This document shows, piece after piece, positions 1 to 8,999 of a stretch of 64,000 nucleotides of DNA. The stretch is taken from NCBI RefSeq assembly GCF_965204195.1, contig NZ_OZ241975.1, positions 3,224,001 through 3,288,000 on the forward strand, written 5' to 3'. A program made the translations under genes and the position numbers. The notes under the pieces were generated by a model, which was given only the letters and a program-made list of their open reading frames with translations, searched no databases and was not told the DNA's origin. How positions within the stretch are numbered: position 1 is the first letter of the stretch; each line of letters starts with the position of its first letter. The stretch comes from Poriferisodalis sp965204195 (lineage in GTDB: Bacteria > Actinomycetota > Acidimicrobiia > Acidimicrobiales > Poriferisodalaceae).

Positions 1-525
1 GCAACGTCGTCAGGCTCGCCGTGGGCAGTCGTGCTGACGAACGGCGTGCTCGTCAGCGTCATCGTCGCCATCGGGTTGACGGCTCTGATCGATCTGACAG
101 CAGCCCGACGACGGCGCTTGGAGACCGCGCTGGACTTCTCCTCACTGCCTGATCTCGACGCGTTCCTGCACGAGGCCGGCCGCGCACTCAGGTGGGATGA
201 CGCATCCATCGGACGCCTGCGCGCGGCGGGCGAGGAAACCCTCGCAGCGATGATGCAGTTGCGCGAAGACCACGACAGCGAAGCGCCGCCACGAATCGTG
301 CTCAATCTGCGGCCCGAACCCGGATCGGTCGAGCTGGAGTTCCTGGCGCTGTTCACCGAGGAGAACCTCGAAGACCGGATCGACTTCATGGGCGAGGAAA
401 CCCAGATGCCGGACGTGAGCGATCTGTCGTTCCGGCTCTTGCGGCACCTCGCCGCTGCAGTGCGGCACCGCCGGTACTACGGCCTCGACGTCGTCACCGT
501 CACCATCGAGCGTTCAACCGCCTGA
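1..525 (+). CDS. C-terminal part of an NCS2-type (xanthine/uracil) permease with cytoplasmic tail domain, 5' end outside window
   Basis: The frame is open from the first base, so the gene begins upstream. The visible part starts inside a hydrophobic segment (VLVSVIVAIGLTALIDL), then a basic stop-transfer run (AARRRR), then about 130 soluble residues containing DDASIGRLRAAGEETL. A long soluble tail after the last membrane helix, with this helical pattern, is familiar from some bacterial xanthine/uracil permeases, where the tail resembles a GHKL/anti-sigma-type fold. The substrate cannot be read from this fragment. An internal GTG near base 31 would give a 164-residue protein, but it has no convincing ribosome site and would start inside a membrane helix. 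Confidence 0.55.
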   Translation, partial: ATSSGSPWAVVLTNGVLVSVIVAIGLTALIDLTAARRRRLETALDFSSLPDLDAFLHEAGRALRWDDASIGRLRAAGEETLAAMMQLREDHDSEAPPRIVLNLRPEPGSVELEFLALFTEENLEDRIDFMGEETQMPDVSDLSFRLLRHLAAAVRHRRYYGLDVVTVTIERSTA

Positions 526-613
526 GGTGATGTGCCATCCGATGCCATGACGGCCTGCCGCCGGTTAGCGTGCCGGAGACTGCACGAACATCCACCACAC
601 AGGAGCGGCGAAT

Positions 614-910
614 ATGCAGGGATACGTCATCATCGACGCCGAGATTGTCGACAGCGAACGGCTCCCGGAGTTCGTCCAGAAGGTCTCCGAGGCCGTCGCA
701 GCACACAACGGCCGCTTCATCGTTCGGGGCGGGCAGCTGGAGGCGATCCACGGCGACTGGGCGCCGCAACGACTCGTGGTCATCGAGTTCGAGAGCTTCG
801 ATCGGGCACGTGCATTCGCCGGCTCCGCGGAGTACGCGGCGCTCGACGAGTTCCGTGACCGAGCAATCCGCTCCAACGTCGTGATGGTCGAGGGCGTCGC
901 CGCTGGGTGA
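614..910 (+). CDS. DUF1330 family protein
   Basis: A 98-residue ferredoxin-like alpha/beta-barrel protein of the DUF1330 family. It shows the family pattern: start MQGYVIIDAEI, a central strand FIVRGGQLEAIHGDW, then VVIEFESFDRARAFAGSAEY. A ribosome site (AGGAG) lies 8-9 bases before the ATG. Family members are small dimeric cytosolic proteins of unknown or enzyme-accessory function. It stands alone between the permease tail and a convergent SDR gene, so the neighbours do not suggest a substrate. Confidence 0.85.
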   Translation: MQGYVIIDAEIVDSERLPEFVQKVSEAVAAHNGRFIVRGGQLEAIHGDWAPQRLVVIEFESFDRARAFAGSAEYAALDEFRDRAIRSNVVMVEGVAAG

Positions 911-938
911 TCCCGCCGCGCTCGGCGCGGCCGGGTGA

Positions 939-1691
939 TCAGTTGAAGCTGGAACCGCCATTCACAAAGATGTTCTGCCCCGTCACGAAGTCGGACATCG
1001 GGCTCATCAGGTAGATCAGCGTGCCGACCAAATCCTCGGGCACCTGTGTGCGTGAGAACGCACGGCGTGCCCGGATGGCCACGTCCACTTCGGGCCGCGC
1101 GCTCGCGTATTCCTCGTTGTGGGGGATGTAGTCGGGCGTGATCGTGTTGACCGCGATGCCGTAGGAGCCGAGTTCGCGGGCCATCGCCCGGGTGAGACCC
1201 ACGATGGCCGACTTCGACGAGACGTAGTGCAGGAAACGCAGCGTTCCGTCGTTGACCGTCGTCGAGGAGATATTGACGATCTTGCCGCTCCCTTGGGCCT
1301 TCATCGTGGGCGCCACGGCTCTCGAGCACAGCCAGGTGCCCTTGACATTGATGGCGAAGCACCGGTCCCACTCGTCGGGCGCGATGTCCTCCATGAGCAC
1401 GCGCGCCGCTTCCATGAAGAACCCTGCGTTGTTGACGAGGCCATCGATGCGGCCGTACCGCTCCACCGCCGTGGCATCCATCTCCTCGGTCTGGGCCACA
1501 TCGGAGACGTCGGTGCGCACCTGCATCGCCTCGGCGCCCAGCGACACCAGCTCATCGACCGTCTCGCCGGCGTCAGACAGATCTGCGACCACCACGGTCG
1601 CCCCCTGCTCGGCGAGAGCCCGGCAATATGCCCTGCCGATGCCTTTGGCGCCTCCGGTCACGATGACCACCCGTCCATCGAGCATCCCCAT
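939..1691 (-). CDS. SDR family NAD(P)-dependent oxidoreductase
   Basis: A 250-residue classical short-chain dehydrogenase/reductase. The Rossmann nucleotide motif TGGAKGIG is near residues 12-19, the structural NNAG motif follows mid-protein, and the catalytic Ser (NISST) and Tyr-Lys (YVSSK) are present. The C-terminal part ends with the usual GQNIFVNGG segment. It should oxidise or reduce an alcohol/ketone in the cytosol; the substrate is not predictable. An O-methyltransferase is the next gene upstream on the same strand, about 65 bases away, so the two may be co-transcribed. Confidence 0.9.
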   Translation of the reverse strand: MGMLDGRVVIVTGGAKGIGRAYCRALAEQGATVVVADLSDAGETVDELVSLGAEAMQVRTDVSDVAQTEEMDATAVERYGRIDGLVNNAGFFMEAARVLMEDIAPDEWDRCFAINVKGTWLCSRAVAPTMKAQGSGKIVNISSTTVNDGTLRFLHYVSSKSAIVGLTRAMARELGSYGIAVNTITPDYIPHNEEYASARPEVDVAIRARRAFSRTQVPEDLVGTLIYLMSPMSDFVTGQNIFVNGGSSFN

Positions 1692-1757
1692 GCGGCACCT
1701 CCCCGTCGCTGAAGAAACCGGTCCCCCGCGAATGCGTCGGCCAGCTCGAACGACTGC

Positions 1758-2456
1758 CTACCGTATGCCAGCGTCACCTCCGCGACGGCTGATCATCGTG
1801 AGGCCGTCGCCGATCGGCAGCATCACGGTGCTGGCCCGGCTGTCGGTGGCGACGTGGTCGTTGAACGCGCGCAGCGCCTCGGCGGTTTCGTCGCCGCTGG
1901 CGGCGTCAGCGACCGCGCCGCCCCACAGCACGTTGTCCACCAAGATCACGCCGCCCGGCGACAGCCGCCCGAAGATCTCCTCGTAGTAGTCGAGATAGCC
2001 GGACTTGTCGGCGTCGATGAACGCCAAGTCGATCTGGGGCTCGGCGGGCAGGGCGCGCAGTGTGTCGAGTGCCGGCCTGATTCGGAGGTCGATGCGATCA
2101 GCCACCCCGGCCCGTTCCCAGTACCGGCGGGCAATCGACGTCCATTCCTCGGACACATCGCAGCAGATGAGCTTGGCCCCCGGTTCCAGGGCACTGGCAA
2201 CACACAAGGCTGAGTACCCGGTGAAGGTGCCCACCTCAACGGCCAGCCGGGGGCGAAGCGCCGTTGCCAGCACCGTCATGAACGCGCCCTGCAGCGGGCC
2301 GATCTGCATGCCAGCGATCCGGCCGAGCGAGGTCGTCTCCGAAATCAGTTCGCGCTGCAACTCGGTGGGCTGCAACGAATGTGCGGCCGCATACAGCGCA
2401 GCCCGCTCCTCCACAAACACCGAGTCCCGAGACACCCCGGCGAGGTTATGTTGCAC
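1758..2456 (-). CDS. Class I SAM-dependent O-methyltransferase (caffeoyl-CoA/catechol type)
   Basis: A 232-residue enzyme of the metal-dependent O-methyltransferase family. The SAM-binding motif VEVGTFTGYSALCVA is followed by LICCDVSEEW, the metal-binding FIDADKSGYLDYYE segment, and VDNVLWGG, which contains the conserved Asp-Asn. Such enzymes methylate catechol-type hydroxyls in the cytosol. Length and motif order are typical for the family. It lies directly upstream of the SDR gene and is divergent from the HicB-like gene, whose longest frame would almost touch its start codon. Confidence 0.9.
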   Translation of the reverse strand: MQHNLAGVSRDSVFVEERAALYAAAHSLQPTELQRELISETTSLGRIAGMQIGPLQGAFMTVLATALRPRLAVEVGTFTGYSALCVASALEPGAKLICCDVSEEWTSIARRYWERAGVADRIDLRIRPALDTLRALPAEPQIDLAFIDADKSGYLDYYEEIFGRLSPGGVILVDNVLWGGAVADAASGDETAEALRAFNDHVATDSRASTVMLPIGDGLTMISRRGGDAGIR

Positions 2457-2509
2457 AGATGGATCGCCGGCATGTTCAGCCGCTCAACGCACCGCCGCCA
2501 GACTGCTTG

Positions 2510-2749
2510 ATGCTCGGATACAAGGGTTACATCGGCGAACTCTCCTGCGACGAAGAGACGGGACTGCTGCATGCGCGCGTGGTCAACAGCGGGACCTACC
2601 CCGTCGCCAATGCTGAAGCCGCTGAACCTGTCAGCCTTGAACGTGAATTCCGACGCTCGATCGACGTGTACCTCAAAGGGTGCGAGGAACTCCAGATCGA
2701 TCCGATCTCCTCAGCACCGGGTGCTGCGTCGAGTCGTCAGTCGGAGTAG
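2510..2749 (+). CDS. HicB-like (partial RNase H fold) antitoxin-type protein, orphan
   Basis: The sequence YKGYIGELSCDEETGLLHARVV followed by EFRRSIDVYLKGCEELQ in the next 45 residues is the HicB partial RNase H-like fold. The DNA-binding tail found in many HicB antitoxins is missing: only about 15 residues follow the domain. No HicA-like dsRNA-binding toxin is adjacent. An in-frame ATG at 2459 would add 17 residues but would nearly abut the divergent methyltransferase start. It could be an orphan antitoxin or a regulator. The sequence shows a fold, not a function. Confidence 0.7.
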   Translation: MLGYKGYIGELSCDEETGLLHARVVNSGTYPVANAEAAEPVSLEREFRRSIDVYLKGCEELQIDPISSAPGAASSRQSE

Positions 2750-2891
2750 GGAACGAACTGGCTTCGGTTGACGGCCGAGCCAATGACCATGCCCTGTGCG
2801 GCAGGCCGGGGCATCCAGTCGCACACCGCATTCTGGTTTGAATAGAGTTGTTCACAAAGCAACAGAGAAATTCACCTTGTAAACTCGGATC

Positions 2892-3134
2892 ATGGCGAAC
2901 ACGGGAACGTTGAAGGTGTCGTCCCGGGGGCAGATGAGCCTTCCTGCGACGGCCCGTCACCACTGGGGTCTGACCGAGGGCGGTGAGGTCGGCTATCTCG
3001 ATCTTGGCAGCCTGCTGCTGTTGGTACCAGGAGGAATCGAAGAATTGCGCGCCCAGCTGCTCGGTGCCATCACCGACGACGTATGGGCAGAGGCGGCTAC
3101 CGGCTTCGGCGACCCCGAGCTCTCTAGCGAGTGA
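2892..3134 (+). CDS. AbrB/MazE (SpoVT)-fold antitoxin
   Basis: An 80-residue protein whose first 45 residues form a swapped-hairpin AbrB domain: VSSRGQMSLPATARHHWGL, then a GG-turn and LDLGSLLLLVPGG. This matches antitoxins that bind operator DNA. The remaining tail (residues 50-80) probably contacts the partner. Its stop codon overlaps the start of the following gene by four bases (GTGA), the classic translational coupling of toxin-antitoxin pairs. The preceding 140 bases are AT-richer than the surroundings and probably hold the autoregulated promoter. Confidence 0.8.
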   Translation: MANTGTLKVSSRGQMSLPATARHHWGLTEGGEVGYLDLGSLLLLVPGGIEELRAQLLGAITDDVWAEAATGFGDPELSSE

Positions 3135-3550
3135 CCCAACTCGTCGATGACAGGGTTCTCTTCGGCCTGCTGCTAGAGCGAACCGCGGAGCGTCAGCATC
3201 AGGCCGTCTACACCACCGGGTGCTGGTACCTGCGTCTCTGCCAAGCTGCACTCAGCCCGACGGTCAGCGGGGTGCTCTCGGGCGCCTTCACCGAACTGCC
3301 TCCACGTCTGCGCAGCAGGGTCATGGAATCTCTGCTGGAGCTCCCCGCCGAGATCGGACTAGTGAGCCTGAGAATGCTCGCCCCGCTGATCGGCCAACTG
3401 CGCGAGCGGCATCGAACGCTCAACCTGTTGTCGATCGAGGCACTGGCGGCGGCTCTGCACCTGGACGCCGAGGTTTACTTGAGCACGCCCTCGCCTCCCT
3501 TGCAAGAGGCTCTCGTCGCAGAAGGCCGTCAGGCTGTCGTTGTGGACTGA
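3131..3550 (+). CDS. PIN-like putative toxin partner of the AbrB-fold antitoxin
   Basis: A 139-residue protein starting with GTG inside the antitoxin stop. The N-terminus (LVDDRVLFGLLL) fits the first acidic strand of a PIN nuclease. The C-terminal half (LNLLSIEALAAALHLDAEVYLST, then PPLQEAL) follows the layout of the last PIN helices. The usual central Asp and the final TxD are replaced by Glu/Ser-Thr, so the catalytic set looks incomplete or divergent. Coupling with an AbrB-fold gene supports a type II toxin-antitoxin role. The PIN assignment rests on pattern similarity only. Confidence 0.6.
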   Translation: MTQLVDDRVLFGLLLERTAERQHQAVYTTGCWYLRLCQAALSPTVSGVLSGAFTELPPRLRSRVMESLLELPAEIGLVSLRMLAPLIGQLRERHRTLNLLSIEALAAALHLDAEVYLSTPSPPLQEALVAEGRQAVVVD

Positions 3551-3563
3551 CCGTCAGCCGAGA

Positions 3564-6500
3564 TCAGTCGTCAGGTTCGAACACGAGGTCTGGGATCACG
3601 ACCTCCCACTGATCGCACTTCAGCTTGTCGGTGTACTTCGGGTCGGATTGGCTCTTGCCCCAGGTAGCGATAGCTGAGACGCTCGCTTCGACACAGTGCA
3701 TCCCGTTCGGTGCCTCGAAGCTGCTAGCCAGCACACCGACGGCCGTCCCGCGGTGGTCGAGGATCTCCCATCGGTCGTTGCGACGACACAGTTGCAGGGG
3801 ATCGCCTGGCGACAGCGCCTTGATGCTCCGGTGGATGACGTGACCGGCTGGCTCGCGTCCGGCGAAGCTGAGGTACACATCGCGCAGTGTGAGGCTGCGA
3901 TAGCTGCGGCCCAATTCGGGCGTCGGAGGCGGCAATCTCACGGCGCGACGCCGCAGCACCGAGCTTCTGCCCCGAAGCGGTTCGTGGAATGGGTGAGCAC
4001 CATCCAGACTCGACAGGGTCAGCGTCTGCTTGGCCCGGGTCATGGCCACGTAATACAGACGGCGGGGTGCATCAGCGTCCTCGTCGCGGCTTCGTCCTTC
4101 CCAGCCTCCGTCGAGCACTGCAACATGGTCGAACTCAAGACCCTTGGCCCGGTGGGCCGTCAGCAGCAGCAGTCCGCGCTGGCGCCGCCGCGTACCGCGA
4201 CACCATTCCGCCAGCCACTCGGTGACCGAGGCCGCCGGCATCGCGGCACCGCCTGTCTCGATGCGATGCTCCTCGACGGCTTGGCGCAGCAGTTCATACC
4301 ACGGCCCTTCTGGTCGGCGGTCCAGCCACGCTTCGAGATCTCGGCTTCGAACCAGCGCAGTGTCGTGTTGTTGGATCTGTTGCCTGAGCGCTTGGGTCTC
4401 GCGAAGGTGCCACAGGCTCATCTCGTGCTCATTGGCGAGCTGCACCGGGATGCCGTCGCGCACGCAGATGCTCCGTACCGGTTCGAGTTGACGCCATTCA
4501 CGCGCGATGACTGCACAGCGCGACCAGTCCCAGTCGCGCGCTAGGCCAGACAACCGGTCAAGCTCGGCCATCACCGCCTGCGCTTGAGAAACCCGGTCGC
4601 CTCCTGCGGGCACCACCTGCACTCTGCCCGCAGCCACCTGATCCATCTCGTTCCAAGCCCCGCCAGCCGGGTCGCCTCGACGAGCTCTGTCGCGGCTGAT
4701 CGTGTGCCTGAGCTTCAAGCGTGCAGTCGCCGCGGCGATGACGGCGTTAGCAGCGTCGATGATGTGACCGCTGGAGCGATAGTTCTCGATCAAGTACTCG
4801 GTCTTGGCGTCGTAGTCCTGCTCGAAGCAGCGAATGAACTCCGGCGAGGTCCCGTTGAAGGAGTAGATGTTCTGGTCGTCGTCGCCGACGGCGAACAGGG
4901 TCAGACGAGCGTCGTCGTCGGATTCGGTCCGTCCCGCGAGAGCGGAGATCAGCCGGTACTCATCGTGACCGATGTCTTGGTACTCGTCGACGAGTATCCA
5001 CCGAAAGCCCGCCAGCAGACGCGTCCGGGATTCCTCGGCCTCTTCGAGTTCAAGTTCGTCTCCTTGCAGCAACGCGATGGCTTTCGCCATGACTTCGTCG
5101 AGCTTCTCGGCGAACTTGCTGTCGCTGGTTTCGCTCGCGGCTCCCGAGAAGCTTGCACCGACGAGCCTCATGGCGAGCGAGTGACATGTCAGCACCATCA
5201 CGCCGTTCGCATCATCACCAATCAGATCGCGCAGACGTCGGCGGATATCGGCCGCAGCATGCCGGTTGTAGGCGAGGGCGAGGATGCCTCGCGGATTCTG
5301 CCGCCTTGCCCGAATGAGGTAGGCAATGCGGTGAACCAGCACCTTGGTCTTGCCTGAGCCCGGTCCCGCAAGCACCAGCACGTTGGTGTTCTCGCGGTCG
5401 TCTGCCACGATCGCTCGCTGCGCGCTGGAGAGGTCACCGACGATCTTCTTCCACGATGCCGTCGTGGTCGGACGGTCGATCTCGCTACGCCGCCCCCGGA
5501 GCCAGCGGCGGACGAACTCCTCCTCGCCGAGCTCGAAATAGTCGAGCGACAATCGCAGGGCGTCGGCAATCTTGGTGAGGCCTTGCTCAGCGAATTCGGC
5601 CATCACATGGATCTGTCGCACGGTGCGGCCGTAGTGCTCGGCGAGTTCGGCGAAGTCCGTTCGCCTGAAGCCCCGGGACCCCGGCTCCAGCGAGATGGTC
5701 ATCGCGGGGCGGAACACCGTCAAGCCTCTGTTCAGCCTGACGACCTCCTGTTCGTGGAGCCACATCAGCGCCCGCTCCATGAGCCTGCGGGAGTCCCGGG
5801 TGTCACCGCCCAGCGCCGGGTCAGCCTCGATTGCTTGGTCGACGGCCTTCTGCAGTTCGCCGAGTGTCGTCTCCACGAGCAAGTCGTTGCCCCGGCTACT
5901 CGGCGCCAGCTTCGACAAGAGATGCTCAAGAAGCGCCCCGGCCGCGCCGCGACGACGCTGCGCTATGCCCGCGAGGGACGACCACTCGCGCCGGAGAGTG
6001 ACCAAGACGCTCTCGGAAGCGTGCTTGCGCACGGAGGCGCTGCCTCGGTCGCCGCCATCTCCTCGGCCATCCTGGGCGATGCCTTCCAGCGCTCGGGCGA
6101 TGTGCTCAGGCCGAGCGTTCTCGAATTCAGCGTCCTGCAGGTGCTGCGCCGTCACGCGCAGGTTCAGTGGTGTGGAAGAGCCGATCTCCAAGTCAGGCGC
6201 CGCCTCTTGCATCAGTCCGATGAGGGCCTCCTCCATGCCTGAGGCCTCGGTGAGCCTGCGATGGGAGGGCCGGCGCACCCCGACATGCACGAACGCTGTC
6301 ACGACGGTGTCGTTTGTGGAAAGCCCCCGGTGTTCGAGATCGTGCAAGGCGGCCCGCAGCTTGTCCGAGCCGAGGCCAGCGACACCCATCAGGTCATCAG
6401 TCGAGATGCCGTCGTCAGGGTCCGCGTCGATGAGGGCCTTCACGATGGCCAGCAGCGCCTTCTGCTGGCCATCATCCAGATCACCTGTGTCGAGCCTCTC

Positions 6501-8798
6501 TTGGGCCTCTTCCACCGTGCTGACCCGCAACGACGACGGGAACACGCTCACACGGTTTTCCTCGCGGGTCAGCAGCTCTGCTTCCTCCAGCCACGCCACC
6601 GCAGTTCGAACACGGGTGTCGTCGGTGGCCGAGTCTCGGCTGAATTCGTCGGCCTCGTCCTCAGTGAGGATCTCACCGGAAGTGGCGATCACCTCGCCGG
6701 GCCGCTGGCTTCGCTCGCCTGTTCGTCGGTTCCGACGGTCAATGGCGCGCAACGAGCGCAGCACCCCGTGAATCTCACGCCGGGTGAGCCGCGATCTGGC
6801 CGACAGCCCGAACTGGCGCTCCACGTCATCGGTGGTGTAGAGCAGCACGCAGTGCGCCTGATGCTGGTCGCGGCCCGCCCGCCCTGCCTCTTGCAGGTAG
6901 TTCTCCAGCGAGGACGGGATGTCGGCGTGGATGACCAGACGCACGTCTGACTTGTCGATGCCCATCCCGAAGGCATTGGTGGCTGCGATCACCCGCAATT
7001 CGCCCTCGATGAAGCGCTGCTGGATGGTCTTCTTCTCCTCTGGCTGCAGTCCGGCGTGGAAGCGCTCAGCGTCGAGTCCTTGCGTCTGGAGGAACTCGGC
7101 AACCTCGCCGGTGCGCCTGCGGGTCGCGCAGTACACGATCGCCCCGCCGGGCACGTCGGGAGGCAGATGGTGGTCCAGAGTCATTTTGATGTCGGGGAGC
7201 TTCATGGCGGGAGTCGTCTGCTGCACCACGAAGTTCAGATTCGTTCTGCGACTGCCTCCGTCGAACAGCCCCATGTCGATGCCGAGGTGCTTGGCGAAGT
7301 ACTCGCAGATCTCCCCCTTGACCTCTGGCTTGGCAGTCGCGGTGAGGCACAGCACCGGCGGGATCCGCTCGTTGTCGGACTTCTCGCGGATGAAGCGACC
7401 CACGTACCGGTAGTCCGGGCGGAAGTCGTGCCCCCACTTGGACAGGCAGTGGGCCTCATCGAGCACCCACGAGCCGATCTCGCGTTGCGCAAGGGCGCTG
7501 CGCACTGACGGGCTACGCAGCTGTTCGGGGGAGATCAGCACGATGGCTGCATCGCCCAGCCGGACCTTGTCGAGCGCTGCCGCGCGCTCGGGCACCGACA
7601 GCAGCCCGTTGACCGTGACGCACGACGTGATGCCTTGGCGTTCGAGACCAGCCACTTGGTCGGCCATAAGCGCCACCAACGGCGAGATCACCACCGTCAG
7701 GGCACCCGTCTTGTCGTAGCGGGACAGCGCGGGTAGCTGGTAGCACAGTGACTTGCCAGTGCCGGTGGGCAGAATCGCCAGCGCGTCGTGTCCCGCCATC
7801 GCAGTCTCGACGATCCTCTGCTGCAGCGGTTCACCGGTCTCAGGGTCTGCGGGTTCCGCTCGGAACGAGTCGAAGCCGAACCACCGCTTGAGTTCTTGGG
7901 AAGCGTCGTGGCGGTCGCGACACCATCTGCAGCGCGTGTCGTTGCATGCGTCGTCGCGCATGCGCCGAACCAGTCGACTCGTGCCGGGGAACTGATGACG
8001 CACCCACGGCGGCATCACGGATTTCCCTCCTGACACAGAAATCCAGGCCATCGCGAACGCAAGATCCCAGCCATGCTCTGGGGCGTCAGCAATTGCCCGT
8101 CGAAGCTCTGACTGGCACACGTGGCCGTCAAGGCGACTGCGGATCGCCTCTCTGGCCTCGGACATGTTCGGGCCCTGAGCCTCCCGCAATGAACCGAAGA
8201 ACAGATTGAAGCCATCTGATTCGCGGCCACGGGTGGTGAGCCAGTGCCAAGCCGTCAACATCTCCGGCGGCACATCTCGCAACGCCTTCGACTGATCCGA
8301 GAACAATTCGAGCGCCTGCCGTGCGTCGAGGTAGGGATCATTGCGTTCGCTGCGAGTCAGAGGGGCGTCTTTGTAGTGCTTGACCAGGCGGTGATAGGGA
8401 TGCCGCGGAAACGCCAATGGGTTGACCCACAGCGTGTCCACCGCTGGCAGATCCAGCAGCTTCATACCCGGATCAGCCGCCTGCAGGATCGGCAGATCGA
8501 ACTCGATCAGATTGTGGCCGAGAACGAACTCGGCGCCTTCGGCGATGGCGTCGAGCTCCGCAAGCGCGGCGGCTGCCGAACCGATGTGTCGCGACGCAAC
8601 GATGTGGTCACCCGTATTGGCGATGAGGCTCGCTTTGGCGGTCTCAGGCGATCTAAGCCGCTTGGACCACACGACGCTCTGGCCCGTGTCGGCGCGCACA
8701 CCCGCCAACGCCAAGATACGTCGGTCCTGCCGTGAGACCTCGAGATCTATCGCGAGGCATCGGGACAGCCCGTCCGGAATTGCGTGCGAGTCAGCCAC
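3564..8798 (-). CDS. Giant DEDD exonuclease-RecQ-UvrD fusion helicase
   Basis: A 1744-residue fusion. Residues 1-170 are a DnaQ-like 3'-5' exonuclease: D18/E20 in AIDLEVS, then GHNLIEFDLPIL and DPYLDARQ. A Cys cluster (CNDTRCRWC) lies near residue 288. A complete RecQ helicase follows, with LPTGTGKSLCYQLPAL near 344, LDEAHCLSKWGHDFRPDYRYV near 447, LCLTATAK and QEAGRAGRDQH. From about residue 1140 there is a UvrD/Rep-type SF1 helicase: AGPGSGKTKVL, LVDEYQDIGHDEY, TAHRAKGLEFDHVAVLDGG and YYVAMTRAKQTL. The last 130 residues resemble a HIRAN/OB-like end (GDPLQLC). It should unwind and trim recombination or damage intermediates. It is convergent with the PIN-like gene, with a 13-base gap. Confidence 0.9.
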   Translation of the reverse strand: MADSHAIPDGLSRCLAIDLEVSRQDRRILALAGVRADTGQSVVWSKRLRSPETAKASLIANTGDHIVASRHIGSAAAALAELDAIAEGAEFVLGHNLIEFDLPILQAADPGMKLLDLPAVDTLWVNPLAFPRHPYHRLVKHYKDAPLTRSERNDPYLDARQALELFSDQSKALRDVPPEMLTAWHWLTTRGRESDGFNLFFGSLREAQGPNMSEAREAIRSRLDGHVCQSELRRAIADAPEHGWDLAFAMAWISVSGGKSVMPPWVRHQFPGTSRLVRRMRDDACNDTRCRWCRDRHDASQELKRWFGFDSFRAEPADPETGEPLQQRIVETAMAGHDALAILPTGTGKSLCYQLPALSRYDKTGALTVVISPLVALMADQVAGLERQGITSCVTVNGLLSVPERAAALDKVRLGDAAIVLISPEQLRSPSVRSALAQREIGSWVLDEAHCLSKWGHDFRPDYRYVGRFIREKSDNERIPPVLCLTATAKPEVKGEICEYFAKHLGIDMGLFDGGSRRTNLNFVVQQTTPAMKLPDIKMTLDHHLPPDVPGGAIVYCATRRRTGEVAEFLQTQGLDAERFHAGLQPEEKKTIQQRFIEGELRVIAATNAFGMGIDKSDVRLVIHADIPSSLENYLQEAGRAGRDQHQAHCVLLYTTDDVERQFGLSARSRLTRREIHGVLRSLRAIDRRNRRTGERSQRPGEVIATSGEILTEDEADEFSRDSATDDTRVRTAVAWLEEAELLTREENRVSVFPSSLRVSTVEEAQERLDTGDLDDGQQKALLAIVKALIDADPDDGISTDDLMGVAGLGSDKLRAALHDLEHRGLSTNDTVVTAFVHVGVRRPSHRRLTEASGMEEALIGLMQEAAPDLEIGSSTPLNLRVTAQHLQDAEFENARPEHIARALEGIAQDGRGDGGDRGSASVRKHASESVLVTLRREWSSLAGIAQRRRGAAGALLEHLLSKLAPSSRGNDLLVETTLGELQKAVDQAIEADPALGGDTRDSRRLMERALMWLHEQEVVRLNRGLTVFRPAMTISLEPGSRGFRRTDFAELAEHYGRTVRQIHVMAEFAEQGLTKIADALRLSLDYFELGEEEFVRRWLRGRRSEIDRPTTTASWKKIVGDLSSAQRAIVADDRENTNVLVLAGPGSGKTKVLVHRIAYLIRARRQNPRGILALAYNRHAAADIRRRLRDLIGDDANGVMVLTCHSLAMRLVGASFSGAASETSDSKFAEKLDEVMAKAIALLQGDELELEEAEESRTRLLAGFRWILVDEYQDIGHDEYRLISALAGRTESDDDARLTLFAVGDDDQNIYSFNGTSPEFIRCFEQDYDAKTEYLIENYRSSGHIIDAANAVIAAATARLKLRHTISRDRARRGDPAGGAWNEMDQVAAGRVQVVPAGGDRVSQAQAVMAELDRLSGLARDWDWSRCAVIAREWRQLEPVRSICVRDGIPVQLANEHEMSLWHLRETQALRQQIQQHDTALVRSRDLEAWLDRRPEGPWYELLRQAVEEHRIETGGAAMPAASVTEWLAEWCRGTRRRQRGLLLLTAHRAKGLEFDHVAVLDGGWEGRSRDEDADAPRRLYYVAMTRAKQTLTLSSLDGAHPFHEPLRGRSSVLRRRAVRLPPPTPELGRSYRSLTLRDVYLSFAGREPAGHVIHRSIKALSPGDPLQLCRRNDRWEILDHRGTAVGVLASSFEAPNGMHCVEASVSAIATWGKSQSDPKYTDKLKCDQWEVVIPDLVFEPDD

Positions 8799-8999
8799 GT
8801 CGTTCTCGATTTAGCAGAAATCGACCTCAACAAGAGATGAAGCCGGCGTAGGGTCCACCCATCGCGTTGCTGCAGGACCGCGTAGCTCAAGCCGGCAAGT
8901 AGGCAAAGGCGGGCTGGGTCATGCAGAATTCGGCAGTTCGCGTCTGAGGTCCCGGCTGGTGGGGCGCAGGCGGGAGCGCTGCGAGCCTGCGGGAGTCAC

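Noticed and set aside
2510..2749. Complete HicAB toxin-antitoxin pair
   Set aside because: No HicA-like gene of 55-90 residues lies on either side.
3571..3600. tRNA-like GGTTCGAAC motif
   Set aside because: It lies inside the coding end of the giant helicase, and no cloverleaf can be built around it.
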